Source: Colwellia piezophila ATCC BAA-637
Lineage (GTDB): Bacteria; Pseudomonadota; Gammaproteobacteria; Enterobacterales; Alteromonadaceae
Direction: 5' to 3'
Length of the DNA stretch: 64,000 bases
NCBI RefSeq assembly: GCF_000378625.1
Contig: NZ_KB905160.1
Span: 600,952-664,951 of the forward strand
Part shown: positions 1-7,566 of the stretch, in pieces
Layout: every line of letters begins with the position of its first letter
Position numbering within the stretch: position 1 is the first letter of the stretch
Translations under genes and position numbers: made by a program
Notes under the pieces: generated by a model
What the model saw: only the letters and a program-made list of their open reading frames with translations
The model's database searches: none
Told to the model about the DNA's origin: nothing

Positions 1-57
1 AGTCAAACCAGCAGCCACAGCAGTCAAACCAGCAGCCGCAGCAGTCAAACCAGCAGC
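1..57. repeat. 21-bp tandem repeat, about 2.7 copies visible
   Basis: Copies at 1-21 and 22-42 differ by one base (cac versus cgc codon), and a third partial copy occupies 43-57. The unit length is a multiple of three, so copy-number change would keep the reading frame. The array probably extends left of the window. Confidence 0.8.
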
Positions 58-62
58 AATAA
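3..62 (+). CDS. C-terminal tail of a Gln/Ser/Asn-rich protein (5' end outside window)
   Basis: The window opens inside 21-bp tandem repeats (units at 1-21, 22-42 and a partial one at 43-57). In the frame starting at base 3 they encode SNQQPQQ repeats ending SNQQQ-stop at 60-62. The other two forward frames are also open here: one stops at 73-75 (SQTSS repeats) and one at 89-91 (VKPAA repeats). The correct frame therefore cannot be fixed from this fragment. The Q-rich reading is preferred because it stops at the repeat end, and a good terminator follows. No function can be assigned. Confidence 0.4.
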   Translation, partial: SNQQPQQSNQQPQQSNQQQ

Positions 63-101
63 CAAAAAACAGTAACACTAGCACTCGCTAGCGTAACGTG
101 A

Positions 102-127
102 AGCCCTCACTATGAGGGCTTTTTTTT
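102..127 (+). terminator. Rho-independent terminator of the left-edge gene
   Basis: An 8-bp perfect stem (AGCCCTCA at 102-109, TGAGGGCT at 113-120) with a 3-nt loop is followed directly by seven T residues at 121-127. Confidence 0.85.
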
Positions 128-169
128 ATCCTGTTCCTTGCCAGCGACTGCGCAGACAATAAGTTGATA

Positions 170-712
170 TATAGCAAGACGACATCAATATGGGCTACTT
201 AACTCTAAGGCCGATATCCCAGGCGATATAATCAGCGAAAGCCTGCGTTTTCACTGTAGCGGTAAAGGAGTTAAATGCGTGAAAGCCTATAGCTGGCACA
301 GCAACAAGGTAACTTGGGGCAATAAACCAAAAAGTGACGGCTCATTGATCGATAGCAGGATATTATAGATTGCCATTGGACAGATTTCGATGTCTCAGAC
401 TTTGTCAAAAATTCTCCCTATGCTAGCTTTGCCCCTGAGAAAAAGTAATACAGCTGCCGAATCGTGACCGAATGTTTAGAGCAAGAAGCTAAGTCATTAA
501 TGATTAACTGGAATGCAGGTCATCGTTAATGGTCTAGTAACGTAGATTTATAGGTAGTTGTAGACGCTAGTCTACGCTTATATCACCGTCGATGACGGTT
601 CTGCAGGAACTCATCATACTGATACTTGTCGGTTATTGATGGTTGGGACTGCAAAAAAGGTAAATCTGTGCAGCAGGGTGGCAAGGTGAATTTATATACC
701 CAAACAACTTGA
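170..712 (+). pseudogene. Decayed gene with DNRLRE/CBM96-like remnant
   Basis: No intact ORF lies here, but pieces in different plus frames read as protein. From about 198 one stretch includes VTWGNKP and a DGSLIDS segment. After a stop and frame change comes WTDFDVSDFVKNSP. This order (TWxNxP, then W..FDVxDFV) matches the DNRLRE domain of secreted carbohydrate-active proteins. Further on, a piece reading VIDGWDCKKGK runs to a stop at 710-712. Several stops and frame shifts show that it is dead. The family call rests on short motifs. Its position beside a fucosidase and sulfatases fits a former polysaccharide-degrading enzyme, but the catalytic part is not visible. Confidence 0.4.
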
Positions 713-746
713 AGATACTGGATTTAGCAAGCTGCTTGGGTATATA
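693..746. repeat. Imperfect inverted repeat with TATACCCAA ends
   Basis: An 18-bp left arm at 693-710 (TATATACCCAAACAACTT) pairs with the right arm at 729-746 with two mismatches, around an 18-nt spacer. It may be a small dispersed intergenic palindrome. Too little sequence is available to judge mobility. Confidence 0.5.
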
Positions 747-834
747 TAGATAAAATGTTTTATGCTGAATCTATGCTTTTATTGTGTTTTTATAAAACGA
801 TAGGTTGGTTGTCGCTTTTTCTAATCTATAGTAA

Positions 835-866
835 AACGCCAAGATAGGGCTTGCTATCTTGGCGTT
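835..866 (-). terminator. Strong hairpin 3' of the fucosidase gene
   Basis: A perfect 13-bp stem (AACGCCAAGATAG at 835-847 with its complement at 854-866) has a 6-nt loop and lies 25 bases beyond the fucosidase stop. On the minus strand it is followed by TTTTAC, a short T run, so it should work as terminator for the minus-strand gene. Confidence 0.65.
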
Positions 867-890
867 AAAAAGTACAACCATTCGAAATAA

Positions 891-2555
891 TTAGTGAATT
901 TTAAATGACATGCCGTGGCTAAATATCTTAGAGGGTTTTTGCTTAGGCAGCTTAATTTTTAAACCTGCCTTAGTGCGAGTGAATTCTACGTCACCGTAGC
1001 CCAGCATAGATACCTTATTAATGCCTTGTGGATAATATTCAGAATTAGCTTTTAGGCTTTCAATCAACAACTCCCCCGATTTAGGCCAAGTTAATGACAT
1101 GGCATATAATTGTCCGTCTTTTTGGGTAAAACGAATTTCACCATCTTTAACGTTGTTATAAGTCCAAATCATCCGCATAACTTGCTTTTTCTTGCCACTC
1201 TCTTTTATTTTCCAAGTAGAGATAGGGCCTTCAGCGGGAATTGTCCAACGTCTAGTATCGTAAATAGCCTCACCATTAATATTTAACCATTGACCAATTT
1301 CACGGAAAATAGCTTCTTCTTTAGGATCTATTGCGCCAGAGGCCATCGGTGTTAATGATAACAAGTAAATACCGCCACGGGCTACCATGTCCATAAGTGC
1401 GTCGATATGGTAGTTGGCCTTAAGGTTGTAGTCTTTGTTGTTAACATAAGTCCATGGGTAACTAATCGCGCGATCAACTAAGAAGTAACCACCCACATCA
1501 GCTGGCATATCTCGGCCACCTTCATAAGTGGGAATACCGACATGTTCAGGGAAATTAAAGTTAGCACCGCCAGGTAATTTATTAGCAACGACAACTTCTT
1601 TACCTTCTGCTTTTGCATGCTCGTAATAGTAATCTAACGCATCAACCACTAAGTTTTCTGGCGAGTTGGCGTTGGTACGTCTGATACCGTCAAAAAAGAA
1701 AAAATCAGGGGAATATTTATCAACGACTTCAATGATTTTGTCGTGCCACTGCTGAGCAAAAACATCAATGGTGGTTGTTTTACTATGACGACCTGGGAAA
1801 AAATCTTCGTAAGCGGGATCGTAAATATCTAGTTTGCTTTTCTCTGTTGCGTTGAAGCTAGATTCATCCAGATCTTTGTAGACCATATCCCAGGTTCTGG
1901 CATGATGGAAACTTGCCGCTACTTTAAAATCCCTTTTACGTGCTTCGGTAACAAACTCACCATATAAATCACGCTTAGGCCCCATATTGCCGGCATTCCA
2001 ACGACTGATTTTACTGTCCCACATTAAAAAACCATCGTGATGAACTAGACCTAAACCACCAAATTTTGCGCCAGAGTCAATCATCAAATCTAGCATATTT
2101 TTAGCGTTATAATCTTCTGCTTTAAACATATCAACAAATTTGCTGTAACCAAAATCTTCAGGCTTACCAAAATTGTCCAAATGATATTGATAGATGCCAC
2201 GAGGATTACTCTTATCATACATATAACGATGATAAACGTTGGTGGCAAAGGCCGGCACTGAATAAACTCCCCAGTGTGTATAAATACCAAATTTGGCATC
2301 GATGATCCATTCAGGAATTTTATTGGAGCCAATTTTATTCCAAGCATCACGATATTCTACTACCGCTGTTTGGTAGGTAGGGCGAGTAAATTCACCTTGG
2401 TGTTTTTTTAGTAAGGCAGCTTCATTCTTACTCAATTGAGCAACATTAGTATCGGTATAAATATCCGAGGCACTATTTTTTGCATAAATGGCTTTTGTAT
2501 AAATAGAGCCTGATAGGACTGCTAAGGATAATAGGCTTAAGGTAAACTTTTTCAT
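891..2555 (-). CDS. Secreted alpha-L-fucosidase, GH29 family
   Basis: This 554-aa protein should release terminal L-fucose from algal or other glycans outside the cytoplasm. A signal peptide spans about residues 1-25. GH29 hallmarks visible are FGIYTHWGVYSVPA near 89-102, the HHDGF motif at 172-176, GPKRD near 192-196, and SPDFFFFDG at 282-290, whose Asp289 fits the GH29 catalytic nucleophile. The length matches a catalytic domain plus a small C-terminal beta domain. It is monocistronic, with a strong hairpin after the stop. Upstream lies a dead sulfatase in the same orientation, and beyond it an intact sulfatase, suggesting sulfated fucan as former or current substrate. The substrate linkage cannot be read from sequence. 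Confidence 0.85.
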   Translation of the reverse strand: MKKFTLSLLSLAVLSGSIYTKAIYAKNSASDIYTDTNVAQLSKNEAALLKKHQGEFTRPTYQTAVVEYRDAWNKIGSNKIPEWIIDAKFGIYTHWGVYSVPAFATNVYHRYMYDKSNPRGIYQYHLDNFGKPEDFGYSKFVDMFKAEDYNAKNMLDLMIDSGAKFGGLGLVHHDGFLMWDSKISRWNAGNMGPKRDLYGEFVTEARKRDFKVAASFHHARTWDMVYKDLDESSFNATEKSKLDIYDPAYEDFFPGRHSKTTTIDVFAQQWHDKIIEVVDKYSPDFFFFDGIRRTNANSPENLVVDALDYYYEHAKAEGKEVVVANKLPGGANFNFPEHVGIPTYEGGRDMPADVGGYFLVDRAISYPWTYVNNKDYNLKANYHIDALMDMVARGGIYLLSLTPMASGAIDPKEEAIFREIGQWLNINGEAIYDTRRWTIPAEGPISTWKIKESGKKKQVMRMIWTYNNVKDGEIRFTQKDGQLYAMSLTWPKSGELLIESLKANSEYYPQGINKVSMLGYGDVEFTRTKAGLKIKLPKQKPSKIFSHGMSFKIH

Positions 2556-2800
2556 GGTAGTATTCTCTGTTGCGTTTACTTGTGTTTATTGTTGTTGTGT
2601 TAGCAATAGTTGAGTTATAAAAGGATTGTACAATTTTAATCTCAACATCAATTCGATGGTCTTTATAGTTAATGTACATTAAGTGATTTAGTAAAACAAA
2701 CTTTGAAGTGTAAAGCTTGATACGCAAAGGTAATGCTATTTGAGAATGTTCACTTAGTTAGTGCAATTGGTATAGGTACTTAATTTATTTGATGGCGTGG

Positions 2801-3364
2801 TTATTTAGTTACAGTGATTCGTGCAATGATCATTTCAGCAACGGAAATAAAAAGTCCTAAAAATAAAACTCGTAGGGTTTTTAATATGTTAGGTGAGCGT
2901 GATTTTATGATGATTTACTCAATTATTTACGGTAATAAAGTACGCCGGTGCTACTCTGTCTTTTCCTTCCTACTTACCGAAAATCCGGCTTTGCATGTCC
3001 GTTTCACATTTAAACAGAGCGTACAATACTTTCGCTAGTGTCACTTCTTTGGTGCGCATAGTAGAGCGACCTTTACTGGTGGGCCATACGCCTATTTTAA
3101 AAGAGTCTCTTGACGTCATCAAAGATGCGCGAGTGGTTGTGCATTTATTTTCAGTATGACTATTGGTCAGACCAATAGATTTACTCGCTAACTTGTGAAT
3201 ATTCTCCGTTTTTAAATGTGGATTGCCTAAAATCCATAGTTGTTACCTTGTTCATCTGTCATGATCACAATGACAGATGACCGTTGCTGCGCATTAACTT
3301 GGCCAATTAATAAGAGCATAAATACTATGTTCATCAGTAAAAAGGTTAGTGTACTTTTTCTCAT
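2801..3364 (-). pseudogene. Decayed type I (formylglycine) sulfatase
   Basis: Reading the minus strand from an ATG at 3364 gives a signal peptide ending in VNAQ, then SVIVIMTDEQGNNYGF, an in-frame stop, and further sulfatase-like text: GNPHLKTENIHKLAS, CTTTRASLMTSR and GVWPTSKGRSTMR. This follows the N-terminal third of family S1 sulfatases (metal-binding D, then CxPxR, then GVW..GRSTM). The active-site motif has become CTTTR, lacking the usual Pro/Ser. Most of the middle is deleted. A short piece ending at 2801 (LFISVAEMIIARITVTK) could be the original C-terminus in another frame. The N-terminal assignment is strong; the extent at the 3' end is a guess. Confidence 0.75.
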
Positions 3365-3981
3365 ATTACCGCCGGAAGTGAATGATATTTTTGATGGGGG
3401 AAACACGGATATGATGGTTGTTATTTAACAGACATGTTAAATGACTTAGCAAATTTCTAGGGTTGTGTTCCGAGAGCACATAGGGAATGGGTTTACGGTT
3501 ATGTGGGTACCTCGCAACTATATAAGGTTATATGTCTGCAATGGTGAAGTGAGTCATGGGTATGCTAAACGATCGTTTTTATGTTACGGGTGATAATAGC
3601 TATATACTGATAACTGGTGGGTTTTATCGACAAACACCTTTAATAACCATAATGTAGTGTTCAACAAATTTTGTGAAAGCTATTATAGATATCGAATGAT
3701 ACAAATAGAGTTAAAGATACTAGGTGATTATTGACAAATTATTGTTGATACCAAACGGGGCACTTAAGCATTTAGTTTAATTAGATAGATAAATAAAATT
3801 TTATCAATACGGTTAACCCTAGGATTTTACCCAATGGCTAAGTTAAACCAAGCCTATCGAAATAGGTAAAGTAGTGTAAAGGTTATTGTTAAAATATATA
3901 TACTATGTTTATTATAGTTAATACACATAGCGATAAGGGTGCAAAAGCACACTTCTCACAAATTTTGCTAGAGACACCAAT
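3365..3981. other. Intergenic region before the intact sulfatase, nothing recognised
   Basis: About 600 AT-rich bases separate the sulfatase pseudogene from the intact plus-strand sulfatase. I see no ORF, RNA gene, operator of either LacI class or clear hairpin here. The promoter of the 3982 gene must lie in its right part. A lone ATACCAAACGG half-element occurs near 3750, similar to the palindrome at 5661. Confidence 0.5.
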
Positions 3982-5577
3982 ATGCGCAGTACTTTTTCTA
4001 AATTAACCATGTTATTAGCCGTTTCATTAACATCTTCAACACTTTATGCCCAAAACTATGAACAGCCTAATATCATTCTGGTTGTTACGGATGACCAACA
4101 CCGTATTGATTTTAACTACTTAAAAGAAGGGCGTGATGCAAGCGGTAAAGCATTAAACTTTACCCCAAATATCGATCGCTTATCTAGCGAAGGTATTATT
4201 TTCGATCAAATGTATGCAACAAGCACTGTATGTACACCAAGTCGCTTTTCAGTGTTAACCGGTAACTTAGCGAGTCGTGCAACTAACAGCAGATTTACTA
4301 AAGACCTTAAAAAATATCAACAAGCCAATGTTGCTTTTAATACTCATATAGAACCAAAAAATGACAATATTGCCAAAACATTAAGTCAAAATGGTTATTT
4401 TACCGGTGGTGTCGGAAAGAATCATGTGATTGAAAGCCACATCATTCACAGAATTAGCCGTCAAGCCGATGTCACAAAAGCTGAAGTTATCAAAAAGTTA
4501 ATGGAAAATCAGCAGGCGCAAATAAAAGCCTATAAAGACATTGGTTTTGATTTTGCTGACAGAATTTATACCGGTAATGTGCCAGGTCAATATCCTAAAG
4601 CGTTAGAGGCACATAACCAAGACTGGATTACCGAAGGAGCAATGAACTTCCTAGATATTGCTAACACCAAAGATCAGCCGTTTTTTCTTTATTTCGCTAC
4701 AACCCTAGAGCACGGTCCTCATAAACAAGGCAGTAAATATAAAGGTGATCCGCGCATGACCCCCGTTGGCTTGTTAGCTGATAAAGATATTCCAAAGGTA
4801 CAACCATCGCGTGACAGTATCACCAAGAGAATTAAAGCACATGGTTTGGAAAAGCGTGCCACTGATGTTTTATGGTTAGACGATGCTGTTGGTGCACTAA
4901 TTTCTAAGCTTGAAAAAACAAACAAGCTTGATAATACCATTATTTTTTACTTTAACGATCATGGCGTTGAAGGTGGTAAAGGAAGTATGTATCAAGGCGG
5001 TACATTAACGCCATCTTTTGTCTGGTTTGGCGACAAGTTTAAAGGCGGACGTCGTATCAGTGATATTGTCGCTAATATTGATATTGCACCGACTATTTAT
5101 GATTTAGCAAAAGTAAAGAAAGCCCCTAAAACTGACGGGCAGACCATGGTGCCGCTTTATCAAGGTAATAACAGTCAGTGGCGTGACAGCTTAATTTCAG
5201 AAATAGGTGTTACTCGCTCTATTATTAAAGATGGTTGGAAGTATATTGCCTACAGAGTACCACAAGAAAAACTAGCTATGCCGATGTCTGAGCGTAAAAA
5301 ATTAAAGCAATCTAAAGGTAAAAGTGCAAAAGATTTACCTTGGATGCACATGGGAGGAACACCAGGTGGCAGAGGACTAGAAGCACTCGTTGTCAAAACC
5401 TATGGGGCAGAAAATTACTTTGCAACGGACCAACTTTATCGTTATTTGGACGACCCAAAAGAAAAAAACAATGTCATTGATAACCCTGAAAATAAAAAGA
5501 TAGTTGAGCAATTAAAGCTTCAACTTGCCCAAGAACTAAAAAATCGTCCCGGCAATTTTGCCGAATTTACAGAGTAA
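3982..5577 (+). CDS. Secreted sulfatase, formylglycine-dependent (S1 family)
   Basis: This 531-aa exported enzyme should hydrolyse sulfate esters on a polysaccharide or oligosaccharide. A signal peptide spans residues 1-23 (cleavage after LYA). The metal-binding start of the alkaline-phosphatase-like fold is NIILVVTDDQH (30-40). The signature CTPSR at 84-88 carries Cys84, which must be oxidised to formylglycine. FYFNDHG in the C-terminal half supplies the second metal-site Asp/His, and a C-terminal sub-domain ends in a DPKEKNN motif typical of S1 enzymes. No maturase gene is in the window, so activation must come from elsewhere. The neighbouring fucosidase suggests a sulfated fucan substrate, which is inference. 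Confidence 0.88.
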   Translation: MRSTFSKLTMLLAVSLTSSTLYAQNYEQPNIILVVTDDQHRIDFNYLKEGRDASGKALNFTPNIDRLSSEGIIFDQMYATSTVCTPSRFSVLTGNLASRATNSRFTKDLKKYQQANVAFNTHIEPKNDNIAKTLSQNGYFTGGVGKNHVIESHIIHRISRQADVTKAEVIKKLMENQQAQIKAYKDIGFDFADRIYTGNVPGQYPKALEAHNQDWITEGAMNFLDIANTKDQPFFLYFATTLEHGPHKQGSKYKGDPRMTPVGLLADKDIPKVQPSRDSITKRIKAHGLEKRATDVLWLDDAVGALISKLEKTNKLDNTIIFYFNDHGVEGGKGSMYQGGTLTPSFVWFGDKFKGGRRISDIVANIDIAPTIYDLAKVKKAPKTDGQTMVPLYQGNNSQWRDSLISEIGVTRSIIKDGWKYIAYRVPQEKLAMPMSERKKLKQSKGKSAKDLPWMHMGGTPGGRGLEALVVKTYGAENYFATDQLYRYLDDPKEKNNVIDNPENKKIVEQLKLQLAQELKNRPGNFAEFTE

Positions 5578-5602
5578 CAAACGGATAATTTAATTTTATA
5601 GC

Positions 5603-5639
5603 AATGGACAGTTTGCAACTTGTATGCGAAGTGTCCATT
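5603..5639 (+). terminator. Hairpin 3' of the sulfatase gene, possible terminator
   Basis: An 8-bp stem (AATGGACA at 5603-5610, TGTCCATT at 5632-5639) encloses a second short complementary pair (TTGC/GCGAA). No T tract follows, so it may be an attenuator or RNA-stability element instead of an intrinsic terminator. Confidence 0.35.
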
Positions 5640-5660
5640 CAAAATTAAATTTTCACAGTT

Positions 5661-5692
5661 ATACCAAACGGATTAATTAGTCCGATTGGTAT
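5661..5692. repeat. Intergenic palindrome with ATACCAA ends
   Basis: Left arm ATACCAAACGGA (5661-5672) and right arm TCCGATTGGTAT (5681-5692) pair with a single mismatch around an 8-nt AT-rich spacer. Related half-elements lie near 3745 and at 23555. It is probably a small dispersed palindromic repeat. Confidence 0.6.
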
Positions 5693-5737
5693 TAAACGTA
5701 CTCAATTTAACTTTTAAACTTAAAATAGTAGGTAAAA

Positions 5738-6076
5738 ATGAAAAACATAACAACGATATTTACAGCTTTATTATTGCTCACCCTAATGTTTACATCTTCG
5801 GTTTATGCGGCAGATAAAGCAGAAAAAAAAGCCAAGAAAAAAATGGCTAGTTACGCACAAGTTATTAAACTCAATGATGCAGAACACGAACAAGTTTACC
5901 AATTACTTTTAAATGAACAAACACTGTTAAAAGCAGCTAAAAAAGAGCACAAAGGTGATAAAAAATCATTTAAAGCTGCGATTAAGCCGGTGAAGGCTGA
6001 GACTGCAAGTGAAATTGAAGCGATCATTGGCAGTGAAAAAATGGAAGTCTATTTAGCAAGTCGAGTCAAAAAGTAA
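5738..6076 (+). CDS. Small Lys-rich periplasmic protein, unknown function
   Basis: This 112-aa protein has a clear signal peptide (residues 1-24, cut after VYA), followed by a highly charged, largely helical mature part. The segment VIKLNDAEHEQVYQLLLNEQ resembles the L-x-x-x-Q helices of Spy/CpxP-like periplasmic proteins, but I cannot assign it to that family. It lies 160 bases after the sulfatase on the same strand, with a palindrome between them, so it probably has its own transcript. No function is proposed. Confidence 0.65.
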   Translation: MKNITTIFTALLLLTLMFTSSVYAADKAEKKAKKKMASYAQVIKLNDAEHEQVYQLLLNEQTLLKAAKKEHKGDKKSFKAAIKPVKAETASEIEAIIGSEKMEVYLASRVKK

Positions 6077-6413
6077 AACAGCTTTGATTCAGTCGCTCAG
6101 TTTAAATAACATTTGAGTCAACCTTTAAGGCTGTTATACCCATTCCAATAAGTTTTTTTCCACTTTGCGGGAGTTAAGAGCCCTAGAGGTCGGCATTGCT
6201 TGTAGATAAAGCTAAGTTTCATGGTTAAGTAATAAAATTAAACTAATGCATGAATATGTCTTGGACCAGAGTGTATTAATTACTATTAAGCTTTAGGCTT
6301 GTTTATTTACAAATAAAAACATCCATATTTGTAATAAAACAACTTAAATGATGTTAGTATTTATAAACGACAGTAATAAATGCTACTCAATCGTTTTATA
6401 ATAAGGATATATA
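6077..6413. other. Intergenic region upstream of the GntR gene
   Basis: I see no gene or strong structure in these 337 bases. An AT-rich stretch from about 6300 to 6400 and a good ribosome-binding site (AAGGA before ATG at 6414) indicate that the promoter of the regulator lies in the right part. Confidence 0.4.
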
Positions 6414-7319
6414 ATGCAAAGTCACCTGATTCAAACAACAGCTAATAGCATATTGAAATCATTTTCTGAAGTTGAAAGTGTAAGTAATATAATATTAAAA
6501 GATAACACCTTAGCTAAAAAATTAAATGTTAGCCGTACTACTATTAGAACGGCTTTAAAAGAGCTGCAAACTAAAGGTGTTATTGCAATCAGTGACAATC
6601 ATAAAACGGTATTACGCTCACCGGTTGACTCTGATTATTTTGATACCAGCAATAGTGTATCTTCCAAAGAAGAAATTATTGAAACATACTTTTTAGATTT
6701 AATTAATCACGGAAAATTATTACCAGGTGACAAGTTCTCTGAGCTAGAATTGGCTAAGTCATCGGGATGTAATACCATTACGGTGAGAGAGTTTCTCATT
6801 AAGTTTTCTCGTTTTGGTTTGATCGAGAAAAAGCCCAGAGCTAAATGGAAAATGATCAAGTTTGATGAACAATTCGCTTTAGAATTAGTACAATTTCGAC
6901 GTATTCTAGAAATGAATTCCATTACGCAATTAATGGCGACACCTGCAGATGATGGGGTATGGGAAGAGTTATCGATATTACTAGATAAACATGTTGAAGT
7001 ATTGTCTGACGTGGACAATCGATATACTGAACTGAGTGAGTTGGATCGTAAATTCCACTATATTATACAGCGCGCTTCAGGAAATCGATTTTTCATGCAA
7101 TTTTTCGATGTAGTGTCTTTAATTTGTCATTACCATTATCAATGGAATAAAGGTGATGAGCTAGAACGAAATAAAGTGGCGATCGAAGAGCATATTGAAA
7201 TAATTACTCAGTTACTCGCCCATAACACATCGGGTGTTTTGGCTGCGATGGAAACCCATCTAAATACTTCTAAGAGAACATTGCTACGTTCAGCACATGG
7301 CCTTGAAGAGACGGCTTAA
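6414..7319 (+). CDS. GntR-family (FCD-type) transcriptional regulator with two winged-helix segments
   Basis: This 301-aa DNA-binding regulator probably responds to a sugar acid or similar metabolite. Residues about 28-65 (TLAKKLNVSRTTIRTALKEL) look like a first GntR helix-turn-helix. Residues about 80-140 (GKLLPGDKFSELELAKSSGC, then TVREFLIKFSRFGLIEKKP) form a second, canonical GntR domain. An all-helical FCD ligand domain follows, with the metal-type histidines seen in LDRKFHYIIQRASGNRF. Ordinary FubR/UxuR-type proteins are about 230-260 aa with one N-terminal winged helix, so the extra domain is unusual. It may control the fucosidase/sulfatase/dehydrogenase genes nearby. No operator was identified. 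Confidence 0.82.
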   Translation: MQSHLIQTTANSILKSFSEVESVSNIILKDNTLAKKLNVSRTTIRTALKELQTKGVIAISDNHKTVLRSPVDSDYFDTSNSVSSKEEIIETYFLDLINHGKLLPGDKFSELELAKSSGCNTITVREFLIKFSRFGLIEKKPRAKWKMIKFDEQFALELVQFRRILEMNSITQLMATPADDGVWEELSILLDKHVEVLSDVDNRYTELSELDRKFHYIIQRASGNRFFMQFFDVVSLICHYHYQWNKGDELERNKVAIEEHIEIITQLLAHNTSGVLAAMETHLNTSKRTLLRSAHGLEETA

Positions 7320-7566
7320 ACTTTTTCTCATAGCGCCTTTTTATAGTGGTTGGCTGTTTAATTAACAGTGGAATTGACCCTGTTTAAGGCGTTGTATTTA
7401 GTTTGAATCATGTTATTTAACGCCAACGCCCAATAATGTTTTCTTGGTTTTGTTAATTATTCTTCCTGCATTGGCGACACACCAATAATTGAAAAAATTC
7501 TTCTCCAGGTGTTATTGCACATGCTTTATTATTACAAAATCAACTAGTTTAAGGTAAGTATCAGTT

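Noticed and set aside
2814-3038. 74-codon plus-strand ORF
   Set aside because: Lies antisense to the sulfatase pseudogene and has no protein-like features.
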